From Chryseobacterium joostei (lineage in GTDB: Bacteria > Bacteroidota > Bacteroidia > Flavobacteriales > Weeksellaceae): a stretch of 64,000 nt of DNA. The stretch spans positions 558,001 to 622,000 of the forward strand of contig NZ_CP033926.1 of assembly GCF_003815775.1 (NCBI RefSeq). Direction: 5' to 3'. Under the pieces are notes generated by a model. That model was not told where the DNA came from, searched no databases, and saw only the letters and a list, made by a program, of their open reading frames with translations. This document shows, piece after piece, positions 1 to 8,554 of this stretch. Every line of letters begins with the position of its first letter. Position 1 is the first letter of the stretch. Made by a program: the position numbers and the translations under genes.

Positions 1-2397
1 GCTTATCAAACATTTGTCTATAAATTTCTTAATTCAAACCCATGGAAAGCATTGGATTTTATTATTGACTTTACAAATCATTGTGCGGAAAATTATGTAA
101 AATCAGATTTTTTAAAAGATGATGGTTTTGGAAGAACAGCAGATGACATAACTGCTGTTGATTTATTATATAATGGACAAATATATCCAATTCATGGTTC
201 TACGTATTTATGGTTAGTCAATAGAGGTGGTCAAATAACTGTACCTGACCTTTTACAATCTGTAGTGGTTGCTTTAGAAAAATATTTATACGAATTAGGT
301 CAGATAGAATCAGAGAAAGTTGATGAAATAATACAATCGTTTTTTGATAAAATATACACCAAAAGTAACTCTGTAATTCTTATTTCTGTATTATCAAGTA
401 TTGCAATGGCATATCCGAATAAAGTTGGGGATAAATTATTACCATTAATATCTGATAAAAACTTTTTTGATTGGGATAGAAATAGATGGATAGCTGACCA
501 AAAAGACCATGTACTAGGGGGTATATTCGATTCATATTCAAAAATATGTACTGAAGAAAGACAAGATGCTTTAAAATGGGTGCATAGAAAAAAATATTAC
601 AAAGGCTTAACAAGTTTTTTAATTGAATATCAAATATTATATGGCAACTTTAACGGAAAACTCTTTGAGATGTTTGATTATATGGAAAGTAAACATGATA
701 AAGAAGACGTTTATTTTTTAAAATTGTTGTCCGAAATTGATATTAGAAAGCAAAATATAGAAAAAATAGAACACGATGGCAATTTAGCTATTCAGATTTC
801 TCCAAACTATTCTGTTGATTCAACCTTGGAAAAAGAGATGCAAAAGAATGAGGAGCAAAGCAATGTTCAAAATGAATACTCAAAATATACTTTGTGGGTT
901 TCCCAAACTTTTCAAAAGAAATCAGAGGAAAATGTAACCTATGAATATTGGAAAGAATGCTATGAATATTATCAAAAGTATGATAAATCAAAGATTGGTT
1001 TTTTTAATTCTTTTCCAATTGGCACTGTAGCAACATTAGGATTGGACTTATTTAGTGATGAGTTAGATGCTAATGAATTTGAATTTTGTGTAAACACCAT
1101 CATAGAAATTGCTCAAAAACTTTTTGACCGAAAAAAGAATGAACGATTCGATTTTGAGAATTTTGATTTTTCTATCAGTATTTATGATAATCATTCGGTA
1201 TACGGTGCATTACCCAAACTGCTAGCTTTTAAAGACAGATTGGCAGAGCAACAAGTAAATGACATTAAAGCTCTTATTTTTTTCTTTTTAAGGGACTTAA
1301 ATAAAGAATTAGATATAGATCTAAAACACTTATATGATTCTTTTAAGAAATATTTATGGAGTACCGATTATCAGTATGCTTATAATTGTTTTATTGGAAT
1401 AATACTATATGCGGAATTTTTTAAAAAATATCCAAGACATAATAGATATTCTGATGAAGAAATTAAAAAAAATGAAAATGAAGAAAATGAAATTTTAAAT
1501 TTTATTCAGAATAATGAAAACGTTTATGAACTAACCAATCTTTCTTATTCGAAATACTCTCATTGGGAATTGGAAAAAGCAGTAGACATTTTCCCAATTT
1601 ATGAAGAATTTGATTTTTCTTATACTTTTTTAGAATTAACTTTTAACGCACACATAGAATCATTTTTATTGGAAAAACAAAGGTACTCTTCAGCAGATTA
1701 TCATAAAATTGGATTTACTACTAAAGAAACAATAATTGATTTTTTGTTTGAAATTCCATTTAATGAAAATTCAAAATCTTTTTTTGAAAATATTTTAGAT
1801 GCAGGAGCGAATTTTAAAAATGATGATCTTAGACTAAAATATGATGTAACCAAATATGTAAAAGAAATTGTTGAATGGTTTTATTACAAAGTTGATAGCA
1901 ATAACGGCAACGAAAAAATGCTAAATAACCTATGGAATTATTGGGATGTGCTTTATTTAAAAATTAAAAATACAACTAATTTGTATAATCAAGAATACTT
2001 GTTTTTTGGAAAGTGGAAATATGAAGCTGATGATTGGTTTGTACTAAAGAAAGATAATATATCAAGTATTTATTTGAAAAAAATTGAAAGTTTAAGTTAT
2101 CTTGATGTTGAAGCATTAATGCAACTTTTGTCTGGAATAGGTTTTCAAAGTTTAATGCCAGAAGGAATAAAAGCCCTTACTAAACATTTAAAATCAGATG
2201 TAAAAAAATTACTTAATATTAACTATTACTATGGAGAAAAGTTAATAATGAGATGTTTTAAAGATAAAATCAAGCAAATAAAAGAAGATGAATCATTACT
2301 AAATGAATTTTTATGGTTTTTAAATGTAATGGTTGATTTAGGTTCTTCTAAAGCCTATTACATTAGAGAAAACTTGATCCTTTATAAAAAAGGATAA
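1..2397 (+). CDS. C-terminal part of a large protein, possibly a STAND/Avs-like NTPase (5' end outside window)
   Basis: The reading frame is open from base 1 with no convincing start: the first in-frame start-like codon is a TTG at 52, and the frame continues upstream of it as AYQTFVYKFLNSNPW. The gene is therefore cut by the window edge. About 798 residues are visible, hydrophilic and mostly helical-looking, with no signal peptide or membrane segment. The stretch from GSTYLWLVNRGG through ALEKYLYEL to FFDWDRNRW recalls, from memory, the helical C-terminal region of very large STAND-type defence ATPases, whose P-loop would lie outside the window. I see no Walker motif here, so the function is inference. 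It sits 43 bp upstream of a Fic gene and a two-RT operon, a defence-island context. Composition is very A+T-rich. Confidence 0.45.
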   Translation, partial: AYQTFVYKFLNSNPWKALDFIIDFTNHCAENYVKSDFLKDDGFGRTADDITAVDLLYNGQIYPIHGSTYLWLVNRGGQITVPDLLQSVVVALEKYLYELGQIESEKVDEIIQSFFDKIYTKSNSVILISVLSSIAMAYPNKVGDKLLPLISDKNFFDWDRNRWIADQKDHVLGGIFDSYSKICTEERQDALKWVHRKKYYKGLTSFLIEYQILYGNFNGKLFEMFDYMESKHDKEDVYFLKLLSEIDIRKQNIEKIEHDGNLAIQISPNYSVDSTLEKEMQKNEEQSNVQNEYSKYTLWVSQTFQKKSEENVTYEYWKECYEYYQKYDKSKIGFFNSFPIGTVATLGLDLFSDELDANEFEFCVNTIIEIAQKLFDRKKNERFDFENFDFSISIYDNHSVYGALPKLLAFKDRLAEQQVNDIKALIFFFLRDLNKELDIDLKHLYDSFKKYLWSTDYQYAYNCFIGIILYAEFFKKYPRHNRYSDEEIKKNENEENEILNFIQNNENVYELTNLSYSKYSHWELEKAVDIFPIYEEFDFSYTFLELTFNAHIESFLLEKQRYSSADYHKIGFTTKETIIDFLFEIPFNENSKSFFENILDAGANFKNDDLRLKYDVTKYVKEIVEWFYYKVDSNNGNEKMLNNLWNYWDVLYLKIKNTTNLYNQEYLFFGKWKYEADDWFVLKKDNISSIYLKKIESLSYLDVEALMQLLSGIGFQSLMPEGIKALTKHLKSDVKKLLNINYYYGEKLIMRCFKDKIKQIKEDESLLNEFLWFLNVMVDLGSSKAYYIRENLILYKKG

Positions 2398-2422
2398 ATA
2401 ACTTTAACAACATAAAATTTTA

Positions 2423-2441
2423 TATCTTTGATAATATCAAA
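2423..2441 (+). promoter_or_regulatory. Promoter and palindromic operator candidate for the Fic-RT operon
   Basis: TATCTTTG at 2423-2430 matches the Bacteroidota -7 element TAnnTTTG. Overlapping it, TTTGATA-A-TATCAAA (2427-2441) is a perfect 7-bp inverted repeat around one base, and a further TATCAAA half-site follows at about 2448. This suggests that the operon has its own promoter with a repressor site over the start. No -33 TTG is obvious at the usual spacing. The Fic protein has a C-terminal winged-helix-like segment and could be the regulator; that is inference. Confidence 0.4.
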
Positions 2442-3412
2442 TGATACTATCAAAAATGAAACCGCCTTATACCATTACGGAAAACATTTTAGCGTTAGTT
2501 GCTTCTATTTCAGAAAAAATAGGAGAAATTAACGCTACTCATTTATATAGACCTGCTACCGAATTACGAAAGAAGAACCGAATTAAAACCATTCAATCTT
2601 CTTTAGAAATTGAGGGTAATACATTAACCGAAGAACAAATCACGGCTTTATTGGAAAATAAAAGAGTCATAGCACCTCAAAAAGATATTTTAGAAGTCCA
2701 GAATGCTATAAAAGTATATGAACTACTCAATAAATTTAATCCTTTTCAATTAAAAGATTTAGAAAAAGCTCACGAAATTTTAATGAGTGGCTTAATTGAT
2801 AATGCAGGAAAATTAAGAACTACAAATGTTGGTATCGTAAAAGGTTCAAAAGTGGAGCATATTGCACCAAGTGGAACAATGGTAAACGGATTGATGAAAG
2901 ACCTTTTTGATTATCTAAAAAAAGACAACGATTTAGTCTTAATCAAAAGTTGTGTATTTCATTACGAATTTGAATTTATTCATCCATTCTTAGACGGAAA
3001 CGGAAGGATGGGCAGATTGTGGCAAACTTTAATTCTAATGCAACAATATCCGGTTTTTGAATTTCTCCCTGTTGAATTACTGATAAAGGAAAAACAAAGC
3101 GATTATTACAATAAATTATCCGAATCTGATAAAAAAGGAAATTCAACACCTTTTATCGAATTTATGTTGAAAATCATTTTAGAGTCATTAGATGGACTTT
3201 TACAATCGCAATCAGTAACACTTCATACAGAAGACAGAATACACTTATTTAAAGAGAAAATAGGCAAGAATACGTTTAGCAGAAAAGATTATATGCAACA
3301 TTTTAAAAACATATCTGCACCAACAGCAAGTCGGGATTTAAAATGGGCAGTTGAGCAAAACCTTTTAGCTAAATTTGGAGAATTAAGATTAACGGAATAT
3401 CAATTCAAATAA
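2441..3412 (+). CDS. Fic family protein (class II, N-terminal inhibitory helix, C-terminal wHTH-like domain)
   Basis: Fic enzymes transfer AMP or another nucleotide moiety to a hydroxyl of a target protein. The catalytic signature HPFLDGNGRMGR is at residues 181-192 with the expected His, Asp, Asn and Arg. An N-terminal inhibitory motif S54-L-E-I-E58-G59 places it in class II, where the glutamate blocks ATP gamma-phosphate binding. Residues of about 270-323 (SRKDYMQHFKNISAPTASRD) look like the winged helix often found at the end of such proteins. Length (323 aa) is normal and the enzyme appears intact. An internal ATG at 2456 is an alternative start. It ends 13 bp before the first reverse transcriptase, so it is very likely cotranscribed with the RT genes. 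Its target is unknown. Confidence 0.85.
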   Translation: MILSKMKPPYTITENILALVASISEKIGEINATHLYRPATELRKKNRIKTIQSSLEIEGNTLTEEQITALLENKRVIAPQKDILEVQNAIKVYELLNKFNPFQLKDLEKAHEILMSGLIDNAGKLRTTNVGIVKGSKVEHIAPSGTMVNGLMKDLFDYLKKDNDLVLIKSCVFHYEFEFIHPFLDGNGRMGRLWQTLILMQQYPVFEFLPVELLIKEKQSDYYNKLSESDKKGNSTPFIEFMLKIILESLDGLLQSQSVTLHTEDRIHLFKEKIGKNTFSRKDYMQHFKNISAPTASRDLKWAVEQNLLAKFGELRLTEYQFK

Positions 3413-3425
3413 TTCTTCATATATT

Positions 3426-4892
3426 ATGTTAGACCAATCATTTTCATCTAAATCATTTCAAGAAATTTTCGATAATGAGAATCGAAAAGGAATTAATGTT
3501 GAAGAAAAATTCAAAGACGATTTTGTTGATTCTTTGGCAAAAGTTGGTGAATTAAAAAACCTTAGAAAACAAATACAGCAAGAAAGAGATTTTGATAGAA
3601 AAAAAATACTTTATGCTGATAAGAAAAGATTAAAAAAGGAAAGAGATACAATAGTTACAGAAGTACTGGATGAAGTAACAAACGGAATTAATAACCATAT
3701 CATTAATTTAGTTTTGGGTGGAGATTATGGTGGACAGAGCTATATGTTTGAACACAACATTCAGAATTTTTTTATTTCTAAAAAGATTCAAGACAATATA
3801 AACAAAACATATAATGTAAAACAGTCGTCGAGATATGCGATATTAAGTGAGTTATTAAACCTTTTGGAAGACAACTTTCCAAAATATGTTATCCGTACAG
3901 ATATTAAAAGTTTTTACGAATCAATTCCGCAAAAGAAATTATTGAATAAAATCAATAATGATTATTTGTTAAGTATAAAGACAAAGAAGTTTATACATCA
4001 GATTTTTACAAGCTATAATAATATAACCGGACAAACCAATCCTGAAACAGCCAAAGGTATTCCGCGAGGTGTTGGCATTAGTGCTTATTTATCTGAACTT
4101 TTTATGAGAAGTATTGATAACAAAATTAGGGAGCTTGATGATTTGGTTTATTATGCAAGATATGTAGATGATATAATTGTCATTTTTGTCCCTAAATCGA
4201 AAAATATTGATTCAACGCAATTGACTGATTATAAGATCAAAATGACAAATTTAATAACAAGTGAAAGACTTGCTTTAAATGAAGACAAAACGGAAGATTA
4301 TAATCTATTAAATGGTCTTGAAAATTTAAAATTTGATGGTAATTCAAGTCGCTTTAAACCTAAAAATATTAACTATTTAGGATACGACATTGGTAGTGTG
4401 AAAAATGGAAGAATCTATGAAATAAGTATAAGATTATCAAATAACAAAATAAGAAAGTATTTTAATAAAATAAATTTATCTTTCAAACATTTTACAAATA
4501 AAAAGCATCATAATCGGAAAAATACTTTCAGATTACTATCTGCTCGAATCAATTATCTCACATCAAATACAAAATTGAGAAATAACAAGGATAAAGTTTT
4601 TGTTGGAATTCACTATTCCAATCCATTTTTGAATAGTGATGTATCTCTTGAAAGATTGCAAAGAATACTTCAATGGTACATAGGCAGAGCAGGATTTACA
4701 AACGATGAGAAACAAATAATGCTGAAATATTCTTTCATTGAAGGTTTCAAAAATAAGAAATTTCAAATATTACCATTAAAAAACAAAAAATATAAGAGTC
4801 ATAACAGAAAGCGGAATGATGTAAATAATCAAAATAATAAAGGAATATTGCAATTTGGAATTGCAGAAATCAATTCAATTTGGAAAAGATGA
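3426..4892 (+). CDS. drt3a: Antiviral reverse transcriptase, Drt3a-like (UG3 type)
   Basis: An RNA-directed DNA polymerase domain with clear motifs: motif A RTDIKSFYESI (157-167, Asp159), motif B KGIPRGVGISAYLSEL (210-225) and motif C YVDD (246-249). The N-terminal about 130 residues are charged and helical and contain ENRKG near residue 20. There is no maturase, endonuclease or retron-type C-terminal extension. A second, different RT follows with a 4-nt ATGA overlap. That pairing is the hallmark of DRT type 3, in which a UG3 and a UG8 RT act together against phage. Assignment to UG3 rests on the pairing and general resemblance, not on a search. The gene follows a Fic gene by 13 bp. Confidence 0.75.
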   Translation: MLDQSFSSKSFQEIFDNENRKGINVEEKFKDDFVDSLAKVGELKNLRKQIQQERDFDRKKILYADKKRLKKERDTIVTEVLDEVTNGINNHIINLVLGGDYGGQSYMFEHNIQNFFISKKIQDNINKTYNVKQSSRYAILSELLNLLEDNFPKYVIRTDIKSFYESIPQKKLLNKINNDYLLSIKTKKFIHQIFTSYNNITGQTNPETAKGIPRGVGISAYLSELFMRSIDNKIRELDDLVYYARYVDDIIVIFVPKSKNIDSTQLTDYKIKMTNLITSERLALNEDKTEDYNLLNGLENLKFDGNSSRFKPKNINYLGYDIGSVKNGRIYEISIRLSNNKIRKYFNKINLSFKHFTNKKHHNRKNTFRLLSARINYLTSNTKLRNNKDKVFVGIHYSNPFLNSDVSLERLQRILQWYIGRAGFTNDEKQIMLKYSFIEGFKNKKFQILPLKNKKYKSHNRKRNDVNNQNNKGILQFGIAEINSIWKR

Positions 4893-6409
4893 GAAGAAAA
4901 GCAGGACATAATATCGGATACAAAAAAGAAAGAGTTGTTCTTTCGGATATATTACCTTATGAAATTCCACCATTCTTTTCAAATAGGCACTTTTACAATT
5001 TTTTGGTTAAAAATAAGGTTGTAATTAACGAAGATGATAGAACAATCCAATTCAAAAAAGACTATACAGGAGTACTGAGAAGATTGATTAAAACTCTTTT
5101 TGGAGTACCTGATAATGTGAATTTTATTACCGATACAAATTTTGATTATTTCAAATTTAATGAAGTCGCTTTTGAAAAGGTTTTTCTAACAATTCCTTTT
5201 AAATTCAAAATAACACATAAAGACAGTGATTATAGAGAATTGACTGTAATCCACCCAATAAATCAACTTTACTTGGTAGGATTTTATGATAAATATAAGA
5301 ATACAATTCTTTATAATACAAAGTTGAGCAGATTTTCTTTGAGAAAACCAAGTAAAGTTTCGTCACTAAAATATTACAAGGATAACACCAATAAAAAGAA
5401 AAAATCTAAAAATCAAGATATTGAAATAATTGAAACTACAGATAAAGAATATACGAGTTTAAAAACATTCTTTTCTTATCAAAATTATAGTAATATTTAT
5501 GAGTTTTATGAGTCATACGAATATCAACGATCAGAAAAACGATTTGATAATTTAATGAAATTTGATGTTTCAAGATGTTTTGATAGTATTTACACACATA
5601 CTCTTTCGTGGGCATTATCCAATAAAAAAATTGTTAAGGATAATTTGGGAACAAACAAAGATTCCTTTGGTGGAAAGTTCGATAAAGTAATGCAGCAAAT
5701 GAACTATAATGAAACAAATGGCATTATAATAGGTCCGGAATTTTCAAGAATATTTGCTGAATTAATTCTTCAAAGAATAGATAAAAATGTTGAAAAAGAA
5801 CTACATAAAAAAGGGTATAAATACAAAGAAGATTATGATATTTACAGATATGTAGATGATTTTTTTGTGTTTTATAATGATGATAAAATTAAATCAGAAA
5901 TTTTAAGCTTGTATAAAATTAAATTACAAGAATATAACCTATTTTTTAATGACTCAAAAACTAAAATTCTTCCTAAACCAATCATTACAAATATTACGGT
6001 TGCAAAAGAAGAAATCAGAAAATTAATTGAACACTCAATGATTTTTCAGTTTTATGATTCTGAAATAAAGAACCAAATTGGGTTAAAATACTATACCGCT
6101 AAAGATATTATTACCAACTACAAAGCGATTTTAGCTAAAACAGAAACAAGCTACAAAGACCTACAAAATTACTTTTTGGCAATCATCTTCAATAAACTGA
6201 AAAGCTTAATTAAGAAGATACAAGATGAACAAGAAATCTTACTTCATTTGTATGCTCAAAAACGTGAAACAGAAGCAAAATTAAATAATGCTAGAGAAGA
6301 TGAAAAACCAAAATATCAAGAAAAATTAGACGAAATTCTTGAAGAGATAAAAGAGCAAGAGAAGAAGTTGAAATCATTTCATAATCAGTTATTTAAAAAA
6401 TATAAATGA
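4889..6409 (+). CDS. drt3b: Antiviral reverse transcriptase, Drt3b-like (UG8 type), N-terminal and catalytic part
   Basis: The start is the ATG at 4889, which overlaps the stop of the preceding RT (ATGA, 4889-4892) and implies translational coupling. RT motifs from this start: motif A MKFDVSRCFDSI (Asp226), motif B NGIIIGPEFSRIFAEL (277-292) and motif C YVDD (321-324). A conserved-looking N-terminus LPYEIPPFFSN carries Glu25. A strongly charged coiled-coil-like stretch lies at about 435-500. The frame stops at 6409, but the adjacent frame continues directly with a helical domain that reads like the missing C-terminus. Removing one A from the A6 tract at 6395-6400 would join both into about 764 residues. 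So this is either a frameshifted gene, a slippage site or a sequencing error. Confidence 0.72.
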   Translation: MRRKAGHNIGYKKERVVLSDILPYEIPPFFSNRHFYNFLVKNKVVINEDDRTIQFKKDYTGVLRRLIKTLFGVPDNVNFITDTNFDYFKFNEVAFEKVFLTIPFKFKITHKDSDYRELTVIHPINQLYLVGFYDKYKNTILYNTKLSRFSLRKPSKVSSLKYYKDNTNKKKKSKNQDIEIIETTDKEYTSLKTFFSYQNYSNIYEFYESYEYQRSEKRFDNLMKFDVSRCFDSIYTHTLSWALSNKKIVKDNLGTNKDSFGGKFDKVMQQMNYNETNGIIIGPEFSRIFAELILQRIDKNVEKELHKKGYKYKEDYDIYRYVDDFFVFYNDDKIKSEILSLYKIKLQEYNLFFNDSKTKILPKPIITNITVAKEEIRKLIEHSMIFQFYDSEIKNQIGLKYYTAKDIITNYKAILAKTETSYKDLQNYFLAIIFNKLKSLIKKIQDEQEILLHLYAQKRETEAKLNNAREDEKPKYQEKLDEILEEIKEQEKKLKSFHNQLFKKYK

Positions 6410-6419
6410 AATAATTGAA

Positions 6420-7187
6420 TTGACTTTTTTTATTTATTCTGTTCTTCCAAGGGTAACTTATTCAATAAAAGTTTGCCACATATTATTTAGAATTCTTGAT
6501 TTCATTAAAAATCAAGAACGAACAAAACAAAGTTATTTGGTTAAAGTTCCAAATGCAAGTACAGAGGAACTAAAATATATAGCATTTGATTTTGATAAAA
6601 AGCACAACATTTTCAAAAAAATATACGATGGCATTTCATTAGTATTTCAAAAAAGTCTTTCATCTGAATATGCAGAAGTTGAAACTTTGTACTTATTGCC
6701 AATCATAAACGAATTAGGAGAAAATTATCGTTTTGAAGAGGAATTAATAAATAGACATTTTAGGGTTTTTAATTTAGATAGCCAAGATAACAAGATTCCA
6801 AATATCAGTTTAAATTACTTTACAATTATTTCTCTATTGAACTATATAAATGTAGATTCTAATCAAAAATATAACGAAATAAGAAAAGATATACAGAATA
6901 TAATTATTGAAAAATTTAATAACTTTGAAAAGAATAATGCGGAAGATGTTTTCCTGTTAATAGATGTACTTACTTGCCCATACATAGGGAGTTCGGATGC
7001 AGAAGTAAAAAACTTTAGGCGACAAATTTTAGATAAAATAAAGTTTTTTGATGCTGGTACAAGTAATGCCGACAAAGATATTATAATCGAAACAATCGCA
7101 GGTTACACTTCTGATTGGTTTTACAGTTGGAAAGAAAACGATTTAGGAAAAGAACTGAACACTAAACGGGGGCATAGTGTTTATTAA
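6420..7187 (+). CDS. Probable C-terminal helical domain of the Drt3b-like RT, in a shifted frame
   Basis: This has no good start of its own: it opens with a TTG at 6420, and the frame is open back to 6372. Read across the A6 tract it continues the preceding RT as ...KINEIIELTFFIYSVL. The segment FFIYSVLPRVTYSIKVC followed by ILDFIKNQ resembles the start of the C-terminal alpha-helical domain found behind the catalytic core in some UG-type RTs. The rest is helical and hydrophilic, without signal peptide or known catalytic motif. A separate third gene cannot be excluded, but the missing ATG, the 10-bp distance and the matching register argue for one split gene. The stop (7185-7187) is directly followed by the structured RNA candidate. 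Confidence 0.6.
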   Translation: MTFFIYSVLPRVTYSIKVCHILFRILDFIKNQERTKQSYLVKVPNASTEELKYIAFDFDKKHNIFKKIYDGISLVFQKSLSSEYAEVETLYLLPIINELGENYRFEEELINRHFRVFNLDSQDNKIPNISLNYFTIISLLNYINVDSNQKYNEIRKDIQNIIIEKFNNFEKNNAEDVFLLIDVLTCPYIGSSDAEVKNFRRQILDKIKFFDAGTSNADKDIIIETIAGYTSDWFYSWKENDLGKELNTKRGHSVY

Positions 7188-7192
7188 AATAT

Positions 7193-7334
7193 TTGGGGCA
7201 ACATACTCAAGCAATTGAGTATACTCTTGAAAGCCATAATTTGTAGTTTATTTTGGTAACTATCACACACAAGCCCCGACAAAACTTTTAGAGTTTTTAG
7301 GGGTGAAGGTAGAGTCTTCACCCTATTTTTTTTT
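7193..7334 (+). ncRNA. Structured ncRNA candidate of the two-RT system with an unpaired (CA)4 tract
   Basis: The fold was read by eye. A closing stem pairs TTGGGGC (7193-7199) with GCCCCGA (7273-7279). Inside it is a perfect 8-bp hairpin ATACTCAA-GCAA-TTGAGTAT (7203-7222) with a GNRA tetraloop, and a weaker hairpin TAGTT/AACTA (7244-7248 with 7258-7262). Between that hairpin and the closing stem lies unpaired CACACACA (7264-7271). After the closing stem come a hairpin AAAACT/AGTTTT (7281-7297) and an 8-bp terminator stem with nine T. A single-stranded CA repeat fits a template for dinucleotide-repeat DNA, which I recall being reported for DRT3. It lies 5 bp after the RT operon, with no separate promoter seen, and may be cut from the mRNA. 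Confidence 0.65.
7300..7334 (+). terminator. Rho-independent terminator of the RT operon and ncRNA
   Basis: GGGTGAAG (7301-7308) pairs perfectly with CTTCACCC (7316-7323) across a 7-nt loop and is followed by nine T (7326-7334). It is one of the strongest terminators in the window. Confidence 0.9.
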
Positions 7335-7664
7335 AATACTTCCAATTCTAAAAAATTAATAACCAAAAAGATGGGTTTTACCATTTAACTAAATTGGGAA
7401 TTGTCATTTAAATGATGATTGAACAATAATAACCACATAAAAGAACACCAACCCAAGCTAAGATTTTAGAAGGTATGGATAAGATTTATGAGAAATTAAT
7501 CGAGTTCAAAAAGTTACATGCAAGATGATAAAATAATTAGAATTAAATCATAATCATCATAACCACAGGATTTAAGTTCTCAATTTTGAGAGTTTTTTGT
7601 CTTTACAAATTATGATAATTGATGAAATAAACTTACTTTCGTTATTAAAATTAAGGCAAAAACT
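7335..7664 (+). other. Intergenic 330 bp with a possible gene remnant
   Basis: No complete gene is seen. The stretch of about 7445-7527 reads TPTQAKILEGMDKIYEKL and then IEFKKLHAR-stop, without a suitable start, and looks like a fragment of a small protein gene. A short hairpin CTCA/TGAG followed by T6 at about 7578-7598 could be a weak terminator. Confidence 0.3.
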
Positions 7665-8183
7665 TTGACCAACACATATTCACATATCGAAGGTTTAAAA
7701 AAGCCGTATAAGTATAAGTACAATGGTAAGGAGCTGCAGGAAACAGGAATGTACGATTATGGAGCAAGGATGTATATGCCAGATTTGGGTAGATGGGGTG
7801 TTGTGGATCCGTTGGCGGAAACTTCACGAAGGTGGTCAACTTATACATATGCTTATAATAACCCAATAAGGTTCATCGACCCTGATGGAAAGCAGAATGA
7901 GGATATTATTCTTAGAGGTAGCGAAAAAGAACAAAAAGCATATCTTGCAATGCTTCATAATTCAACAGGTAATAATTATTCAGTTGATTCTTCTGGGAAA
8001 CTACAAAATAATGGTGCAGATGCTAAATTTACAGGAACTAAGTCTTCAGAGTTAACGAGTGTTATTGATAAAGGTATTTCTTCTTCAAATACATATAATT
8101 TAACTTTGACTGGCGGTTCTGGGGATGATAAAGGTATATTTATAGACAGTTATTCTGAGAAAAAATTGATGTTGCTGATTTGA
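7665..8183 (+). CDS. Orphan Rhs tip cassette 1: Rhs core end plus start of a C-terminal (toxin-like) domain
   Basis: Residues of about 15-75 are the conserved end of the RHS-repeat-associated core of Bacteroidota: [19 protein letters not shown], then the [13 protein letters not shown] block, [14 protein letters not shown]. The long Rhs shell that should precede it is missing, and the frame begins with a TTG after unrelated sequence. This is therefore a displaced tip, not a working Rhs protein. The variable C-terminal domain starts after DPDG. The frame stops at 8183, but the -1 frame continues the domain ([18 protein letters not shown]) from the A6 tract at 8160-8165. The cassette is therefore frameshifted or carries a homopolymer error. 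Confidence 0.65.
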   Translation: MTNTYSHIEGLKKPYKYKYNGKELQETGMYDYGARMYMPDLGRWGVVDPLAETSRRWSTYTYAYNNPIRFIDPDGKQNEDIILRGSEKEQKAYLAMLHNSTGNNYSVDSSGKLQNNGADAKFTGTKSSELTSVIDKGISSSNTYNLTLTGGSGDDKGIFIDSYSEKKLMLLI

Positions 8184-8554
8184 AAAAATTGGGAGATACA
8201 AGCACAGCATTACAAGGTGCAGCAATAGGGCATTTTTTAAATGAAGTTCAAGTAGGTGGAGAATTTAATACGGCTCATCAAGTAAGTTTGGGTGTAGAAG
8301 GGAAAGTTTATGGAGAGTTAGTTGGAGATAATACTATTACTACAAGATTAGATATTCCTGCTGGTGGAGCTGTGGATGGATATCAAACATTCACGCGTGA
8401 ATACAATTCCACGAATCGTTTCGAGATGCAACAAGGAGCGTCTTCTACTACAACAACAACTAATATGCTTAATGGTATTAAGGTTCCTTTTCCAGTTAAG
8501 AATGTTACAACTACTCCAACAGGAGAATTAAAATCAGTTAAAAAATTACTATGA
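8180..8554 (+). CDS. Rest of the cassette 1 C-terminal domain (shifted frame)
   Basis: This continues the preceding reading frame one base back. The frame is open from about 8165 (IDVADL) and there is no ATG. It reads as a compact domain containing [18 protein letters not shown] and later [18 protein letters not shown], with several His and Glu residues. That is faintly reminiscent of peptidase-like Rhs tips, but I do not see a full HExxH motif. Its stop overlaps the ATG of the following lipoprotein gene by 4 nt (ATGA), the usual arrangement of a toxin domain and its immunity gene. Confidence 0.5.
   Translation: MKKLGDTSTALQGAAIGHFLNEVQVGGEFNTAHQVSLGVEGKVYGELVGDNTITTRLDIPAGGAVDGYQTFTREYNSTNRFEMQQGASSTTTTTNMLNGIKVPFPVKNVTTTPTGELKSVKKLL

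Noticed and set aside
7203-7222. Hairpin considered as an IS end or att site
   Set aside because: It has a GNRA tetraloop and sits inside a larger fold closed by another stem, so an RNA structure explains it better; no transposase is nearby.
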